Shown in pieces: positions 15,854 through 22,908 of a stretch of 22,982 bases of DNA. The DNA is from an uncultured Ruminococcus sp. (GTDB lineage: Bacteria; Bacillota; Clostridia; Oscillospirales; Ruminococcaceae). Below the pieces are notes generated by a model. The model worked only from the letters and a program-made list of their open reading frames with translations, was not told where the DNA came from and searched no databases. Numbering within the stretch: position 1 is the first letter of the stretch; each line of letters opens with the position of its first letter. The stretch is taken from NCBI GenBank assembly GCA_902464115.1, contig CABQIF010000020.1, positions 1-22,982 of the forward strand. The letters are read 5' to 3'. Position numbers and translations under genes: made by a program.

Positions 15854-18319
15854 ATGGGAATTACAATTTGCAGCGGGGTTGGATTTTTAGCAGCCGTAGG
15901 CTGTGCCGGATTGTATGACCGGAAAAGCTCGTTTTTAAAGCCGTTTGTCTGCGGAACCGTGTTTTATTTCTTCTGTTATATTCTCTGGAGCATGCTGCTG
16001 TTTGTCACGAATCAATTCACCCTGTTTCGGGCAGTGCTGGGAACGGCTGTGGTGCTGATGGCACTGCTGACCGCTGCAGCCTTACTGCTCCGGCGAAAAC
16101 ATGGCACGCTGATCCGTCTGCTGCACTGGGATGAAAGCATCCGAACGGTCTGGATTCCGCTGGTAATCGTATTGGTGGCGTTGCCGTTGATTCTGACGAA
16201 GAATGAATTGTTCGGCATGGGGCAAGACCAGGGTGTCTATCAGGTGGTTGCCATCAATCTGATGAATGGATTGACCGACCGACAGCAGGATTTTGCAGAG
16301 TATTATAACTTATCGAGTGCCGACCAAACGGAATTTGCAGATGCGGTTCGGAATTATCTGGTAGGTTATGACATTGCTCCTGAGGAGTATCCAGACACGA
16401 TATATGACCGGAACATCAGTCCGGTTTCCGGCATTTATCACGGGATTCCAACCTATGCAGCGATGCTGGCACTGTTCGGAAAGCTATTTGGCATTTCCCA
16501 TATGATACACTTAGAAACCGTCATCTGGGTTTGCATGATTTTTCTGGTGTCGTTTGTCTGTCGGCAGATGCAGTGGAAACGCTGCACGGAGTTTCTCGCC
16601 TGTGCTGTCTGTGCCGCCTCTCCCATTGTGATTTGGGTGGCGAAATCTTCCCTGACGGAACTGTTCCTAGCAGTCATTTTGCTGGCGTTTGTACTGCTGA
16701 TTACTGCACCAAACCGCGGTCATGTGCTTTCGATTTTACCGGTGGCAGTGTTTGCCTGCTATCATGTTTCGATTTATACGATGATTCCATTGTTTGTAGT
16801 GCTGTATGGAGCGTTGTATTTATTCCGGAGAAAGCGGGAATATGCCGTTTTGATGCTGGCAACAATTCCGCTGTATCTGGCAAGCTATTTTGCGATGCGG
16901 CACGTGCAGCCGTTCTACACCATGAACAACTATCGGGATTTGTTTGTGGGCGGCATTACTGTCTATAACATTACAACCGTTGTCACAGTCGTTTGTATAG
17001 CAGCCTTTTTGATTTGTGGCGTGTATTGCTGGATTTTGTTCCGGCGAGAAAAAACCTTTGATGCCGCAGCCTTTTTGGAGCAGGCACAGCAGAAACCATG
17101 GGTAAAAGTGATTTTTATTTTATTCATGATTGCTCCTGTTGCCTATGTGTTGCTGAAAGCCTTTTCAAGGGGCATGGTTGGGGAACTGCGGTATTTGACT
17201 TTGACAGGATACGCCATTCAGACGGGCTTTTTCCTCCTGCCGATTGTCTGCATCATTGCCTTGTTCCGGATGAAGTTCGTACTGGAAAAGCCGGAAACAA
17301 TGGTGCTGTATGCAATGTTCTTGTATTGCATTCTCGTTTATTCCGCATTCCTGCGGTTTGAGGTGCAGTATTACTATTATTATGCTCGTTATCTTGCACC
17401 GTTTGTGCCGATTGCAGTACTGTTTGCAGCAATGATTCTGGACAAGTACAACTGGAAGTTGACCATACCGGTTTTAACTGCCGGATTACTGGTGGTTGCT
17501 CCGTTCGACAAGTTTCTCTCCCATGCGAAAGATGATACCCGGATGGAATGGTCGGTTTTGATGGAACTGGGCGAAAAAATCGAAACGGGAGATTGTGTTG
17601 TTGTGGATACCGATTTGATGCCACAGTTGTATTTGCCATTGCGGAGCATGACCGGAGCAGCAATGTATCCGGAACTGGAAAACGCTGTGGAGCAGGTGGA
17701 CAATCTGAGCGAAGAATACGATACGGTTTACTATTTGACGACTGACACAGCGATGCTGCAATATAGCGATTCTTACCGCTGTGTTTACCGGAACACTGCC
17801 CACCATAGCGAGGATGACTTGAATCATAATGGCAAGTTATTCCCGATGGCATTGGGCTTTTTGGAATACGAAGAGCCGATTTGTCTGTATCAGTACACTG
17901 CAAACCGGATGAGTTACCGAGCAGCGGATTGCTATGAAACAGAATATGTGGGCTTTGGTGCACTGGAAGGCGATTTCTGCTGGTCGGTTGCGGAAGATGC
18001 ATCGGTATTCTGTACGTTGCATCCAGACAATTATCTGATGCAATTTGAAATGGGCTGCACGATTCCGCTGGAACAGCTAGGGAAGAAAGAATTGACGGTT
18101 TCTGTCTATGTCAATAATGCATTGGCTGGGGAACTGGTGATTGATGAGAGTAACAACGGTGGAACGTTGTCGCTGCCGATTTCTTCATTGTTGTTGCTGG
18201 ATGATGCACAAAATCAAGTGATGTTGCGGTGTGAGCTGTGGAATGCGAGCACAGTAACACCAAATGATAAGCGGCAGCTGGGCTTCCCGTTGAAGTCGCT
18301 GCGGTTTATTCGCAAATAA
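15854..18319 (+). CDS. Large multi-pass membrane protein, GT-C glycosyltransferase-like
   Basis: The 821-residue protein has around a dozen hydrophobic segments between residues 1 and 570, followed by a soluble C-terminal region of about 250 residues that should lie outside the membrane. GMGQDQGVYQ (D125) sits in the first large loop after membrane segments, where GT-C enzymes of the ArnT/PMT kind hold a catalytic acidic residue. This supports a lipid-linked-sugar transferase, but the match is by position, not by a family signature. No strong ribosome binding site is visible before ATG 15854, six bases after the previous stop. With the two GT4 genes it suggests synthesis and export-side decoration of a surface glycan. 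A polymerase or flippase role cannot be excluded. Confidence 0.8.
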   Translation: MGITICSGVGFLAAVGCAGLYDRKSSFLKPFVCGTVFYFFCYILWSMLLFVTNQFTLFRAVLGTAVVLMALLTAAALLLRRKHGTLIRLLHWDESIRTVWIPLVIVLVALPLILTKNELFGMGQDQGVYQVVAINLMNGLTDRQQDFAEYYNLSSADQTEFADAVRNYLVGYDIAPEEYPDTIYDRNISPVSGIYHGIPTYAAMLALFGKLFGISHMIHLETVIWVCMIFLVSFVCRQMQWKRCTEFLACAVCAASPIVIWVAKSSLTELFLAVILLAFVLLITAPNRGHVLSILPVAVFACYHVSIYTMIPLFVVLYGALYLFRRKREYAVLMLATIPLYLASYFAMRHVQPFYTMNNYRDLFVGGITVYNITTVVTVVCIAAFLICGVYCWILFRREKTFDAAAFLEQAQQKPWVKVIFILFMIAPVAYVLLKAFSRGMVGELRYLTLTGYAIQTGFFLLPIVCIIALFRMKFVLEKPETMVLYAMFLYCILVYSAFLRFEVQYYYYYARYLAPFVPIAVLFAAMILDKYNWKLTIPVLTAGLLVVAPFDKFLSHAKDDTRMEWSVLMELGEKIETGDCVVVDTDLMPQLYLPLRSMTGAAMYPELENAVEQVDNLSEEYDTVYYLTTDTAMLQYSDSYRCVYRNTAHHSEDDLNHNGKLFPMALGFLEYEEPICLYQYTANRMSYRAADCYETEYVGFGALEGDFCWSVAEDASVFCTLHPDNYLMQFEMGCTIPLEQLGKKELTVSVYVNNALAGELVIDESNNGGTLSLPISSLLLLDDAQNQVMLRCELWNASTVTPNDKRQLGFPLKSLRFIRK

Positions 18320-18357
18320 TCATTCTAATTTTTCGATGAGAAAGGAGCACTGCCATC

Positions 18358-18633
18358 ATGATGCAGGTAGAAGTAAAAAGTGGAACGATGACAAAAGATG
18401 AGATTCAGTATTACATTTTGCTGGTCAAGAAACGCTGGGGCACACGGTTGCCAGCAGATTTGCGGTTGATTCTGGAAAAGACGGATGCTGAAGTACAGAT
18501 TACCTTTGATCCGCCGATTGATCGGCAGGTTTACCGGAGTACAGATTATCTGGTGAACGATGTTCAGAAGTTGAATCGAGGAAAGTTTGCGGAACAAGCT
18601 GATAAAGTGATGCATGTAACCGCAACCGTTTAA
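18358..18633 (+). CDS. Small protein of unknown function
   Basis: The 91-residue protein has a good ribosome binding site (AAAGGAG at 18341-18347) before ATG 18358; ATG 18361 directly follows. It has no membrane segment or signal peptide. The pattern MTKDEIQYYILLVKKRWG suggests a helix, and ITFDPPIDRQVYRSTDYLVNDVQKLNRG could be a strand-loop-helix. I do not recognise a family. It follows the GT-C-like gene by 38 bp and is closed by a terminator, so it is the last gene of the glycan group. Confidence 0.7.
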   Translation: MMQVEVKSGTMTKDEIQYYILLVKKRWGTRLPADLRLILEKTDAEVQITFDPPIDRQVYRSTDYLVNDVQKLNRGKFAEQADKVMHVTATV

Positions 18634-18637
18634 GAAG

Positions 18638-18672
18638 AAAGGGGCAACGAGAATGATTCGCTGTCCCTTTTT
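18638..18672 (+). terminator. Probable intrinsic terminator of the glycan gene group
   Basis: AAAGGGGCA (18638-18646) pairs with TGTCCCTTT (18662-18670), nine pairs including one G-T, and the right arm runs into five T (18668-18672). The 15-base internal segment includes a small GAAT-g-ATTC palindrome. It lies five bases after the stop of the small protein. Confidence 0.7.
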
Positions 18673-18687
18673 GCGGTTTGGTGGAAA

Positions 18688-18772
18688 ATTCGAGCCGCAG
18701 GCAATTGCGGTCAAGCTGGCTCAGCTTGGCGGAGAAGGGTTGTTAGGGAGGGCAAGCTGCTCTCCCTAACAA
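18688..18772 (+). repeat. Repeat module A, copy in R2
   Basis: It begins with the boundary motif, then three hairpins: CCGCA/TGCGG (18695-18699/18706-18710); CAAGCT-ggctc-AGCTTG (18712-18728); and an 11-bp stem TTGTTAGGGAG/CTCCCTAACAA (18740-18750/18762-18772) around GGCAAGCTGCT. Module A in R3 shares the first two hairpins and the GGCAAGCTGC core. Confidence 0.75.
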
Positions 18773-19001
18773 AGGGATTGATTAGATGGTATTGAAATCT
18801 AGGAGCAGCAAATAGCTGTTCGCCATTCTAGAAACATAAAAAATTCCTGTAAACTGCAATCTAAGAAAGATGCAAAACCCATTCGGACAACGCAACCACC
18901 GGCGAACAGCACAAAGGCAAAAGAGCGAAGCGATTTTTGCCGAACGCTAAAAATCGTTTTCCCAAAGAGCAATATTTCACAGGAAACAATGAGAAAATCC
19001 G
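18773..19001. other. Hairpin-rich interior of R2, no gene seen
   Basis: About 230 bp present once in the window. GCTGTTCGCC (18815-18824) pairs at distance with GGCGAACAGC (18901-18910), a perfect 10-bp inverted repeat. Two further stems compete for the same T run: GGCAAAA/TTTTGCC (18916-18922/18935-18941) and CGATTTTT/AAAAATCG (18931-18938/18949-18956). No ORF with a credible ribosome binding site. Confidence 0.55.
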
Positions 19002-19154
19002 TTCTTGGAAAACCAATTGAATCCGGTTCGGCAAGGCTGGGGCACATCCCCAGCTTGCCTGGGAAATTGCAATTGCCCCTGAAACCTTTTTCTCTCATTA
19101 CAACCTCCTGATTCTGATGGCAATTGCAATTTCTGTCGATGCTCTCTTAGATTT
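19002..19154 (-). repeat. Repeat module B, inverted copy in R2
   Basis: The reverse complement is closely similar to 22658-22808 over about 150 bp, nearly identical across its last 80 bp. It runs (minus strand) from AAATCTAAGAG to TTTTCCAAGAA. Two stems are clear: 19064-19077 pairs with 19119-19132 (14 bp), and GGCAAGGCTGGGG (19030-19042) pairs with CCCCAGCTTGCC (19048-19059) with one bulge. Confidence 0.85.
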
Positions 19155-19178
19155 CAATTTTCCAATTCAATACGTTTG

Positions 19179-19274
19179 ATTTGCTTCGCAAATGTGGGCT
19201 GCTCGCCCACACCTCGGCAGCATTTTTGAAAAACTGCTGCACCGAAAAACTTTTTGTTTGCCTGCGGCTCGAAT
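19179..19274 (-). repeat. Repeat module C, inverted copy in R2
   Basis: Reading the minus strand it starts with the boundary motif, then AAAAAGTTTTT, a hairpin GCAGCA/TGCTGC (19217-19222/19235-19240 on plus), a second TGTGGGC/GCCCACA (19193-19199/19205-19211) with the loop GAGCA, and a third ATTTGC/GCAAAT (19179-19184/19188-19193) with a GAA loop. The same order of hairpins is seen in R3 with different but still pairing bases. Confidence 0.85.
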
Positions 19275-19296
19275 CTTGCAGCCATTCTTCTTCCAG

Positions 19297-19325
19297 TTGC
19301 ATTCCCAACAAGAATATGATACAAT
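19297..19325 (+). promoter_or_regulatory. Probable sigma-A promoter of aguA
   Basis: TTGCAT at 19297-19302 (four of six to TTGACA) and TACAAT at 19320-19325 (five of six to TATAAT) are separated by 17 bases. It begins 22 bp outside the right end of repeat element R2 and gives a leader of about 35 nt before ATG 19367. Confidence 0.6.
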
Positions 19326-19366
19326 AGAACCAACCAATCAGAAAGATAAAAGGAGGCGTTCTCACG

Positions 19367-20461
19367 ATGCACATTCTCAAACACCGACCCAAACAGGACG
19401 GCTGCCGCATGCCGGCAGAATTTGCCCCCCATCTGGGCTGTATCATGATCTGGCCAGAACGAACCGATTCTTGGCGAAATGGCGGATATGCTGCCCGTGC
19501 AGCCTTTACAAAAATTGCAACTGCCATTGCAGCATCCGAACAAGTCACCATGCTGGTCAGCAACCAGCAATATGAAACCGCAAGAGCCATGCTGCCACCA
19601 GAAATTCGACTGGTCGAATGTACTACCGATGATGCTTGGGCAAGAGATGTTGCCCCGACTTTTGTTCTGCGTCCGGATGGCACTCGCTGCGGCATTGACT
19701 GGGGCTTTAATGCTTGGGGCGGTCTGGTAGATGGCTTGTATTTCCCTTGGGACAATGACAATCACGTTGCACGGAAAGTCTGCGATTTATTCGACTGCGA
19801 TTGTTATGACCTGCGGCATTTTATTTTAGAGGGCGGCAGCATTCACAGCGATGGAGAAGGTACGATCCTGACGACAGAAGCCTGCCTGCTCAGTGCCGGA
19901 CGGAATCCGGAATTGTCAAAAGAAGAGATCACACAAATGCTCTGCGACTGTCTGGGAGGAGAGAAAGTTATCTGGCTGCCGTGCGGCATTTATCAGGATG
20001 AAACCAACGAACATGTGGATAATATCTGTGCGTTTACAGAGCCGGGAAAAGTGGTACTTGCTTGGACAGACAATCCCAATGACCCACAGTATGCAATGTC
20101 CAACGCCTGCTTGCAGGTACTGGAACAGGAAACAGATGCAAAGGGTCGCAAAATTCAGGTGCAGAAGCTGCCGATTCCGTCTGAACCCATCTGCATGACA
20201 GAAGAAGCGTGCAGCGGTTTAGACTTGTGGGACGGGGAACCGACTCGCACACCGGGTGAACGCTTGGCAGCATCTTATGTAAATTTCTATATCTCCAATG
20301 GGGCTGTGATTGTTCCGCAGTTCGATGACCCAATGGATGCGGTTGCAGTTTCGATATTGCAGGATTGTTTCCCAACTCGAACAGTCGTGCCGATTGCAGC
20401 ACGGGAAATTCTCATTGGCGGCGGTAATATTCACTGTATCACCCAGCAGATTCCAAAATAA
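19367..20461 (+). CDS. aguA: Agmatine deiminase
   Basis: Agmatine deiminase converts agmatine to N-carbamoylputrescine and ammonia, part of arginine-to-putrescine conversion. The 364-residue protein has the guanidino-group-modifying enzyme signature: TDDAWARDVAPTFV near 86-99, EGGSIHSDGEGTILTTEACLLSAGRN in the centre, NEHVDNICAF with the catalytic His, and the C-terminal GGGNIHCITQQ holding catalytic Cys 357. Length is typical. AAAGGAGG precedes the start. N-carbamoylputrescine amidase (aguB) or putrescine carbamoyltransferase, its usual partners, are absent. Instead it leads a run of walJ, rlmH and rsmE, so it may be an orphan whose next step is encoded elsewhere. Confidence 0.93.
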   Translation: MHILKHRPKQDGCRMPAEFAPHLGCIMIWPERTDSWRNGGYAARAAFTKIATAIAASEQVTMLVSNQQYETARAMLPPEIRLVECTTDDAWARDVAPTFVLRPDGTRCGIDWGFNAWGGLVDGLYFPWDNDNHVARKVCDLFDCDCYDLRHFILEGGSIHSDGEGTILTTEACLLSAGRNPELSKEEITQMLCDCLGGEKVIWLPCGIYQDETNEHVDNICAFTEPGKVVLAWTDNPNDPQYAMSNACLQVLEQETDAKGRKIQVQKLPIPSEPICMTEEACSGLDLWDGEPTRTPGERLAASYVNFYISNGAVIVPQFDDPMDAVAVSILQDCFPTRTVVPIAAREILIGGGNIHCITQQIPK

Positions 20462-20478
20462 AAGAAAGCAGTTGTATC

Positions 20479-21264
20479 ATGGCGAAATTTTATTCTTTGT
20501 TTAGTTCCAGTTCCGGCAACGCTGCCTATCTTGGCAACGGCTCTGCCGGAATCCTTTTTGATATTGGAGTTTCCTGTCGAAAACTCTGCACAGCATTGCA
20601 AGAACGGGAGCTTGCCCCGAATGCCATACAGGCGATTTGTATTACACATACGCATATCGACCATATCCGTGGACTGGCGGTTTTTCTCAAGAATGATCCG
20701 ATTCCTGTCTACGGAACAGCAGAAACCCTGCAAACATTGGCAGAGCAATGCAATCAAACAGACTTGTTTCACACGATAACACCAGAGCAGCCGGAAGTCA
20801 TTGCAGGGCAATGGGAAGTGACTGCATTTTCCACGCCACACGATGCCGCTGGCAGTTGTGGCTATCGAATCCATACCGCAGATGACCGCATTTGTGCGGT
20901 CTGTACCGATCTGGGAACAGTCACGCCGGAAGTCCGGAACGGGGTAAAGGGCTGTGATATGGTGTTACTGGAGGCAAATTATGAACCCTCCTTGCTGGCA
21001 GCAGGGGCGTATCCCTATCCATTGAAACAGCGAATTTCCGGGGAGAATGGGCATCTCTCCAATCAGGACAGTGCCAGCTTCGCATGGGAGTTGGTGGAAA
21101 CCGGAACAACTCGACTGGTGTTGGGACACCTCAGCCCACATAACAATACCGCAGCTTGTGCAGAACGGGCAGCTCTGCAAGGAATGCCGGACATGGTGCG
21201 GAATCGGGATTATCTCTTACAGGTGGCAACGCCCACCGGATTACAACAGGCGGTGATTTTTTAA
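20479..21264 (+). CDS. walJ: MBL-fold metallohydrolase, WalJ/YycJ family
   Basis: The 261-residue protein begins FYSLFSSSSGNAAYLG, typical of YycJ/WalJ, and has the metal-binding HxHxDH in THTHIDHIRG (His 57, His 59, Asp 61, His 62), with later His residues in STPHDAAG and LGHLSPHN. The family includes DNA-acting metallo-beta-lactamase-fold 5'-3' exonucleases and has been linked to cell-division/replication coordination in Bacillus. The specific role here is inferred by family. In many Firmicutes it sits next to rlmH and the walRK genes. Here rlmH follows at once (the stop and next ATG overlap as TAATG) but no walRK operon is seen. The ribosome binding site is weak (GAAAG). Confidence 0.88.
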   Translation: MAKFYSLFSSSSGNAAYLGNGSAGILFDIGVSCRKLCTALQERELAPNAIQAICITHTHIDHIRGLAVFLKNDPIPVYGTAETLQTLAEQCNQTDLFHTITPEQPEVIAGQWEVTAFSTPHDAAGSCGYRIHTADDRICAVCTDLGTVTPEVRNGVKGCDMVLLEANYEPSLLAAGAYPYPLKQRISGENGHLSNQDSASFAWELVETGTTRLVLGHLSPHNNTAACAERAALQGMPDMVRNRDYLLQVATPTGLQQAVIF

Positions 21265-21740
21265 TGCAGCTGATACAGCTTTTGACCTATGGAAAATTAA
21301 AAGAGTCTTATTTACGGGCAGCGTGTGCCGAATATGAAAAGCGGCTATCTCGTTTTTGCAAGTTGCAGTGTGTCGAATTAGAGCCAGTGGCATTGCCGGA
21401 GCGACCCTCTGAAAAGGAGATTGCAGCCGCATTGGAAAAAGAAGCACAGCCATTGCTGAAGCGGAAAAAGGGCTTTACCATTGCCATGTGCATTGAGGGA
21501 AAACAGCTGGACAGTCCGCAGTTTGCCCAGATTTTTCAGCGTGCAGCGGTGCAGGGGGATGCAGCTGTGACGTTTTTCATCGGCAGTTCGTATGGTTTGG
21601 CGGACAGTGTGAAACAAGCTGCGAACCTGCGGATTTCCATGTCGGCGATGACCTTTCCTCATCAGCTGGCAAGGGTGATGCTGTTAGAGCAGATTTATCG
21701 GGGCTATCAGATTTTAGGCGGCAGCCCCTACCATAAATAA
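21264..21740 (+). CDS. rlmH: 23S rRNA pseudouridine-1915 N3-methyltransferase
   Basis: RlmH is a SPOUT-class, SAM-dependent enzyme that methylates pseudouridine 1915 in helix 69 of 23S rRNA. The 158-residue protein has family length and ends in the diagnostic LEQIYRGYQILGGSPYHK. The knot region contains TFFIGSSYGLADSV, where most homologues have a GGxxG loop, a mild divergence worth noting but still consistent with a SAM loop. The start ATG 21264 shares a base with the walJ stop and there is no strong Shine-Dalgarno, suggesting coupling. An in-frame start at 21156 would lie inside walJ and is rejected. Confidence 0.93.
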   Translation: MQLIQLLTYGKLKESYLRAACAEYEKRLSRFCKLQCVELEPVALPERPSEKEIAAALEKEAQPLLKRKKGFTIAMCIEGKQLDSPQFAQIFQRAAVQGDAAVTFFIGSSYGLADSVKQAANLRISMSAMTFPHQLARVMLLEQIYRGYQILGGSPYHK

Positions 21741-21763
21741 TTGATACAAAGGAGCGGAAGACA

Positions 21764-22483
21764 ATGCCACGGTTTTTTTTAGAAACGATTGCAGAAGATG
21801 ACATTCAGATTACCGGAGCAGATGCCCACCATATCGGTTATGCACTGCGGATGCGACCGGGGGAGCATCTGACGGTTTGTGCCAATAATATTGATTATGA
21901 CTGTGTGATTCGGGAGATCACAAAGGACACCGTTTTTCTGGATGCAGTATCCAAACACGCTTGTGCAGCTGAGCCGAGCGTATTTGTGACGCTGTATCAG
22001 GCAGTTCCAAAGGCTGGAAAGCTGGAGGAAATCATTCAAAAATCCATTGAATTGGGAGTCAGTCGAATTGTCCCCGTGCTGACGGCTCGTTGTGTTGCCC
22101 GTCCGAAAGCAGCAGAGTTTCAGAAGAAATTGCCTCGATTGCAGAAAATTGCGGAATCGGCAGCGAAGCAGTCCGGACGGGGCTGTATTCCGGAAGTTGC
22201 GCCACTGCATACATTTGCAGAGGCGTTGGAATCTGCAAAGCAGGCAGATTGTGGCGTATTTTTGTATGAGGGCGGCGGCATTCGGTTTTCAGAAGTACCA
22301 TTGACGGGAAAAAAGCAGGTTGCCTTGTGGATTGGCAGCGAGGGCGGATTTGACCCGAAAGAGGCAGAAGCAGCAAAGGCAGCTGGCTTTTATCCGGTGT
22401 GGCTGGGAGAGCGGATCTTGCGGTGTGAAACTGCACCACAAGCAGCACTTGCGATTTTGATGCATTTGACAGGGAATCTGTAA
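21764..22483 (+). CDS. rsmE: 16S rRNA uridine-1498 N3-methyltransferase
   Basis: RsmE methylates U1498 of 16S rRNA in the assembled small subunit with SAM. The 239-residue protein has an N-terminal PUA-like beta-barrel (1-70: MPRFFLETIAED, HHIGYALRMRPGEHL) and a C-terminal SPOUT knot with KLEEIIQKSIELGVSRIVPV, RLQKIAESAAKQSGRGCIPEV, LWIGSEGGFDPKEAEAAK and GERILRCETAPQAALAIL. All family landmarks are present. AAAGGAG precedes the start at a normal distance. It ends the aguA-walJ-rlmH-rsmE run. No ordinary terminator follows; repeat element R3 begins 20 bp after the stop. Confidence 0.95.
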   Translation: MPRFFLETIAEDDIQITGADAHHIGYALRMRPGEHLTVCANNIDYDCVIREITKDTVFLDAVSKHACAAEPSVFVTLYQAVPKAGKLEEIIQKSIELGVSRIVPVLTARCVARPKAAEFQKKLPRLQKIAESAAKQSGRGCIPEVAPLHTFAEALESAKQADCGVFLYEGGGIRFSEVPLTGKKQVALWIGSEGGFDPKEAEAAKAAGFYPVWLGERILRCETAPQAALAILMHLTGNL

Positions 22484-22503
22484 GAACGAGTTGGTTGTAA
22501 GAT

Positions 22504-22631
22504 ACGAGCCGCAGGCAAAATGCGGTCGAGCTGGCTCAGCTCGGCGAGGGTGATTCCCCACAGTGTGGGGAAATGTCCCGAAGGGACAAAGGGGCAGGGC
22601 ATCCTTTAAATAGGGGCAAGCTGCCCCCTGC
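22504..22631 (+). repeat. Repeat module A, copy in R3, with extra hairpins
   Basis: Shared hairpins are CCGCA/TGCGG and CGAGCT-ggctc-AGCTCG (22527-22543). Extra ones are TTCCCCAC/GTGGGGAA (22554-22561/22565-22572), TGTCCC-gaa-GGGACA (22574-22588) and GGGGCA-agc-TGCCCC (22613-22627). Relative to the R2 copy about 60 bp are inserted between the second hairpin and the GGCAAGCTGC core. Confidence 0.75.
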
Positions 22632-22657
22632 AAAGAGTGAACAATGAACAGTAACAG

Positions 22658-22808
22658 AAATCTAAGAGGAAATCGGAAAAATCGCAATTGCCTTCAAAGT
22701 CTGAAGGTTGTAACATGGAACAAGGTTTCAGGGGCAATTGCGATTTCCAAGGCAAGCTGGGGATGTGCCCCAGCCTTGCCGAATCGGATTCGGGTGGTTT
22801 TCCAAGAA
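22658..22808 (+). repeat. Repeat module B, copy in R3
   Basis: Stems: ATCGCAATTGCC (22681-22692) pairs with GGCAATTGCGAT (22733-22744), and GGCAAGCTGGGG (22751-22762) pairs with CCCCAGCCTTGCC (22768-22780) with one bulge. A short CGAATC/GATTCG palindrome follows at 22780-22792. The inverted partner is at 19002-19154. Confidence 0.85.
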
Positions 22809-22812
22809 TATT

Positions 22813-22908
22813 GCCGCAGGCAACTAAAAGTTTTTTGATCCAACAATTTTTCAAAAATGTTGGCGAGGTTCAGGGCGAGTAGCCCTGATCGCTGCCCGCA
22901 GGCAGCGA
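22813..22908 (+). repeat. Repeat module C, copy in R3
   Basis: Starts with GCCGCAGGCAAC, lacking the leading CGA of the boundary motif, then AAAAGTTTTTT. Three hairpins follow: CCAACA/TGTTGG (22840-22845/22858-22863), TCAGGGC-gagta-GCCCTGA (22870-22888) and TCGCTGCC-cgca-GGCAGCGA (22889-22908). Confidence 0.85.

Larger units (their letters stand above)
18688..19274. repeat. Composite repeat element R2 bounded by 17-bp inverted repeats
   Basis: ATTCGAGCCGCAGGCAA at 18688-18704 recurs exactly as its reverse complement at 19258-19274, bounding 587 bp with no transposase or plausible gene. Inside are module A in plus orientation, a hairpin-rich unique stretch, then modules B and C both in minus orientation. 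No direct target duplication is visible outside the inverted repeats. Ends and modules recur in copies R1 and R3, so this is a dispersed family. MITE-like or BOX-like by organisation; not a family I recognise. Confidence 0.8.

Noticed and set aside
18799..19098. Minus-strand frame of 99 codons in R2
   Set aside because: It covers module B and the hairpin-rich interior, has no ribosome binding site and resembles nothing beyond the repeat-derived peptide.
19147..19765. Two long minus-strand frames (about 200 codons each) running from aguA into repeat module C
   Set aside because: They lie antisense to the well-supported aguA and cross the inverted end of R2. No ribosome binding site supports them, and two overlapping frames of equal length point to composition and not coding.
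22644..22882. Open frames over modules B and C giving peptides such as GFRGNCDFQGKLGMC
   Set aside because: The region is a structured repeat; differences from the other copy often change the amino acid, while stems are kept. No domain is recognisable.
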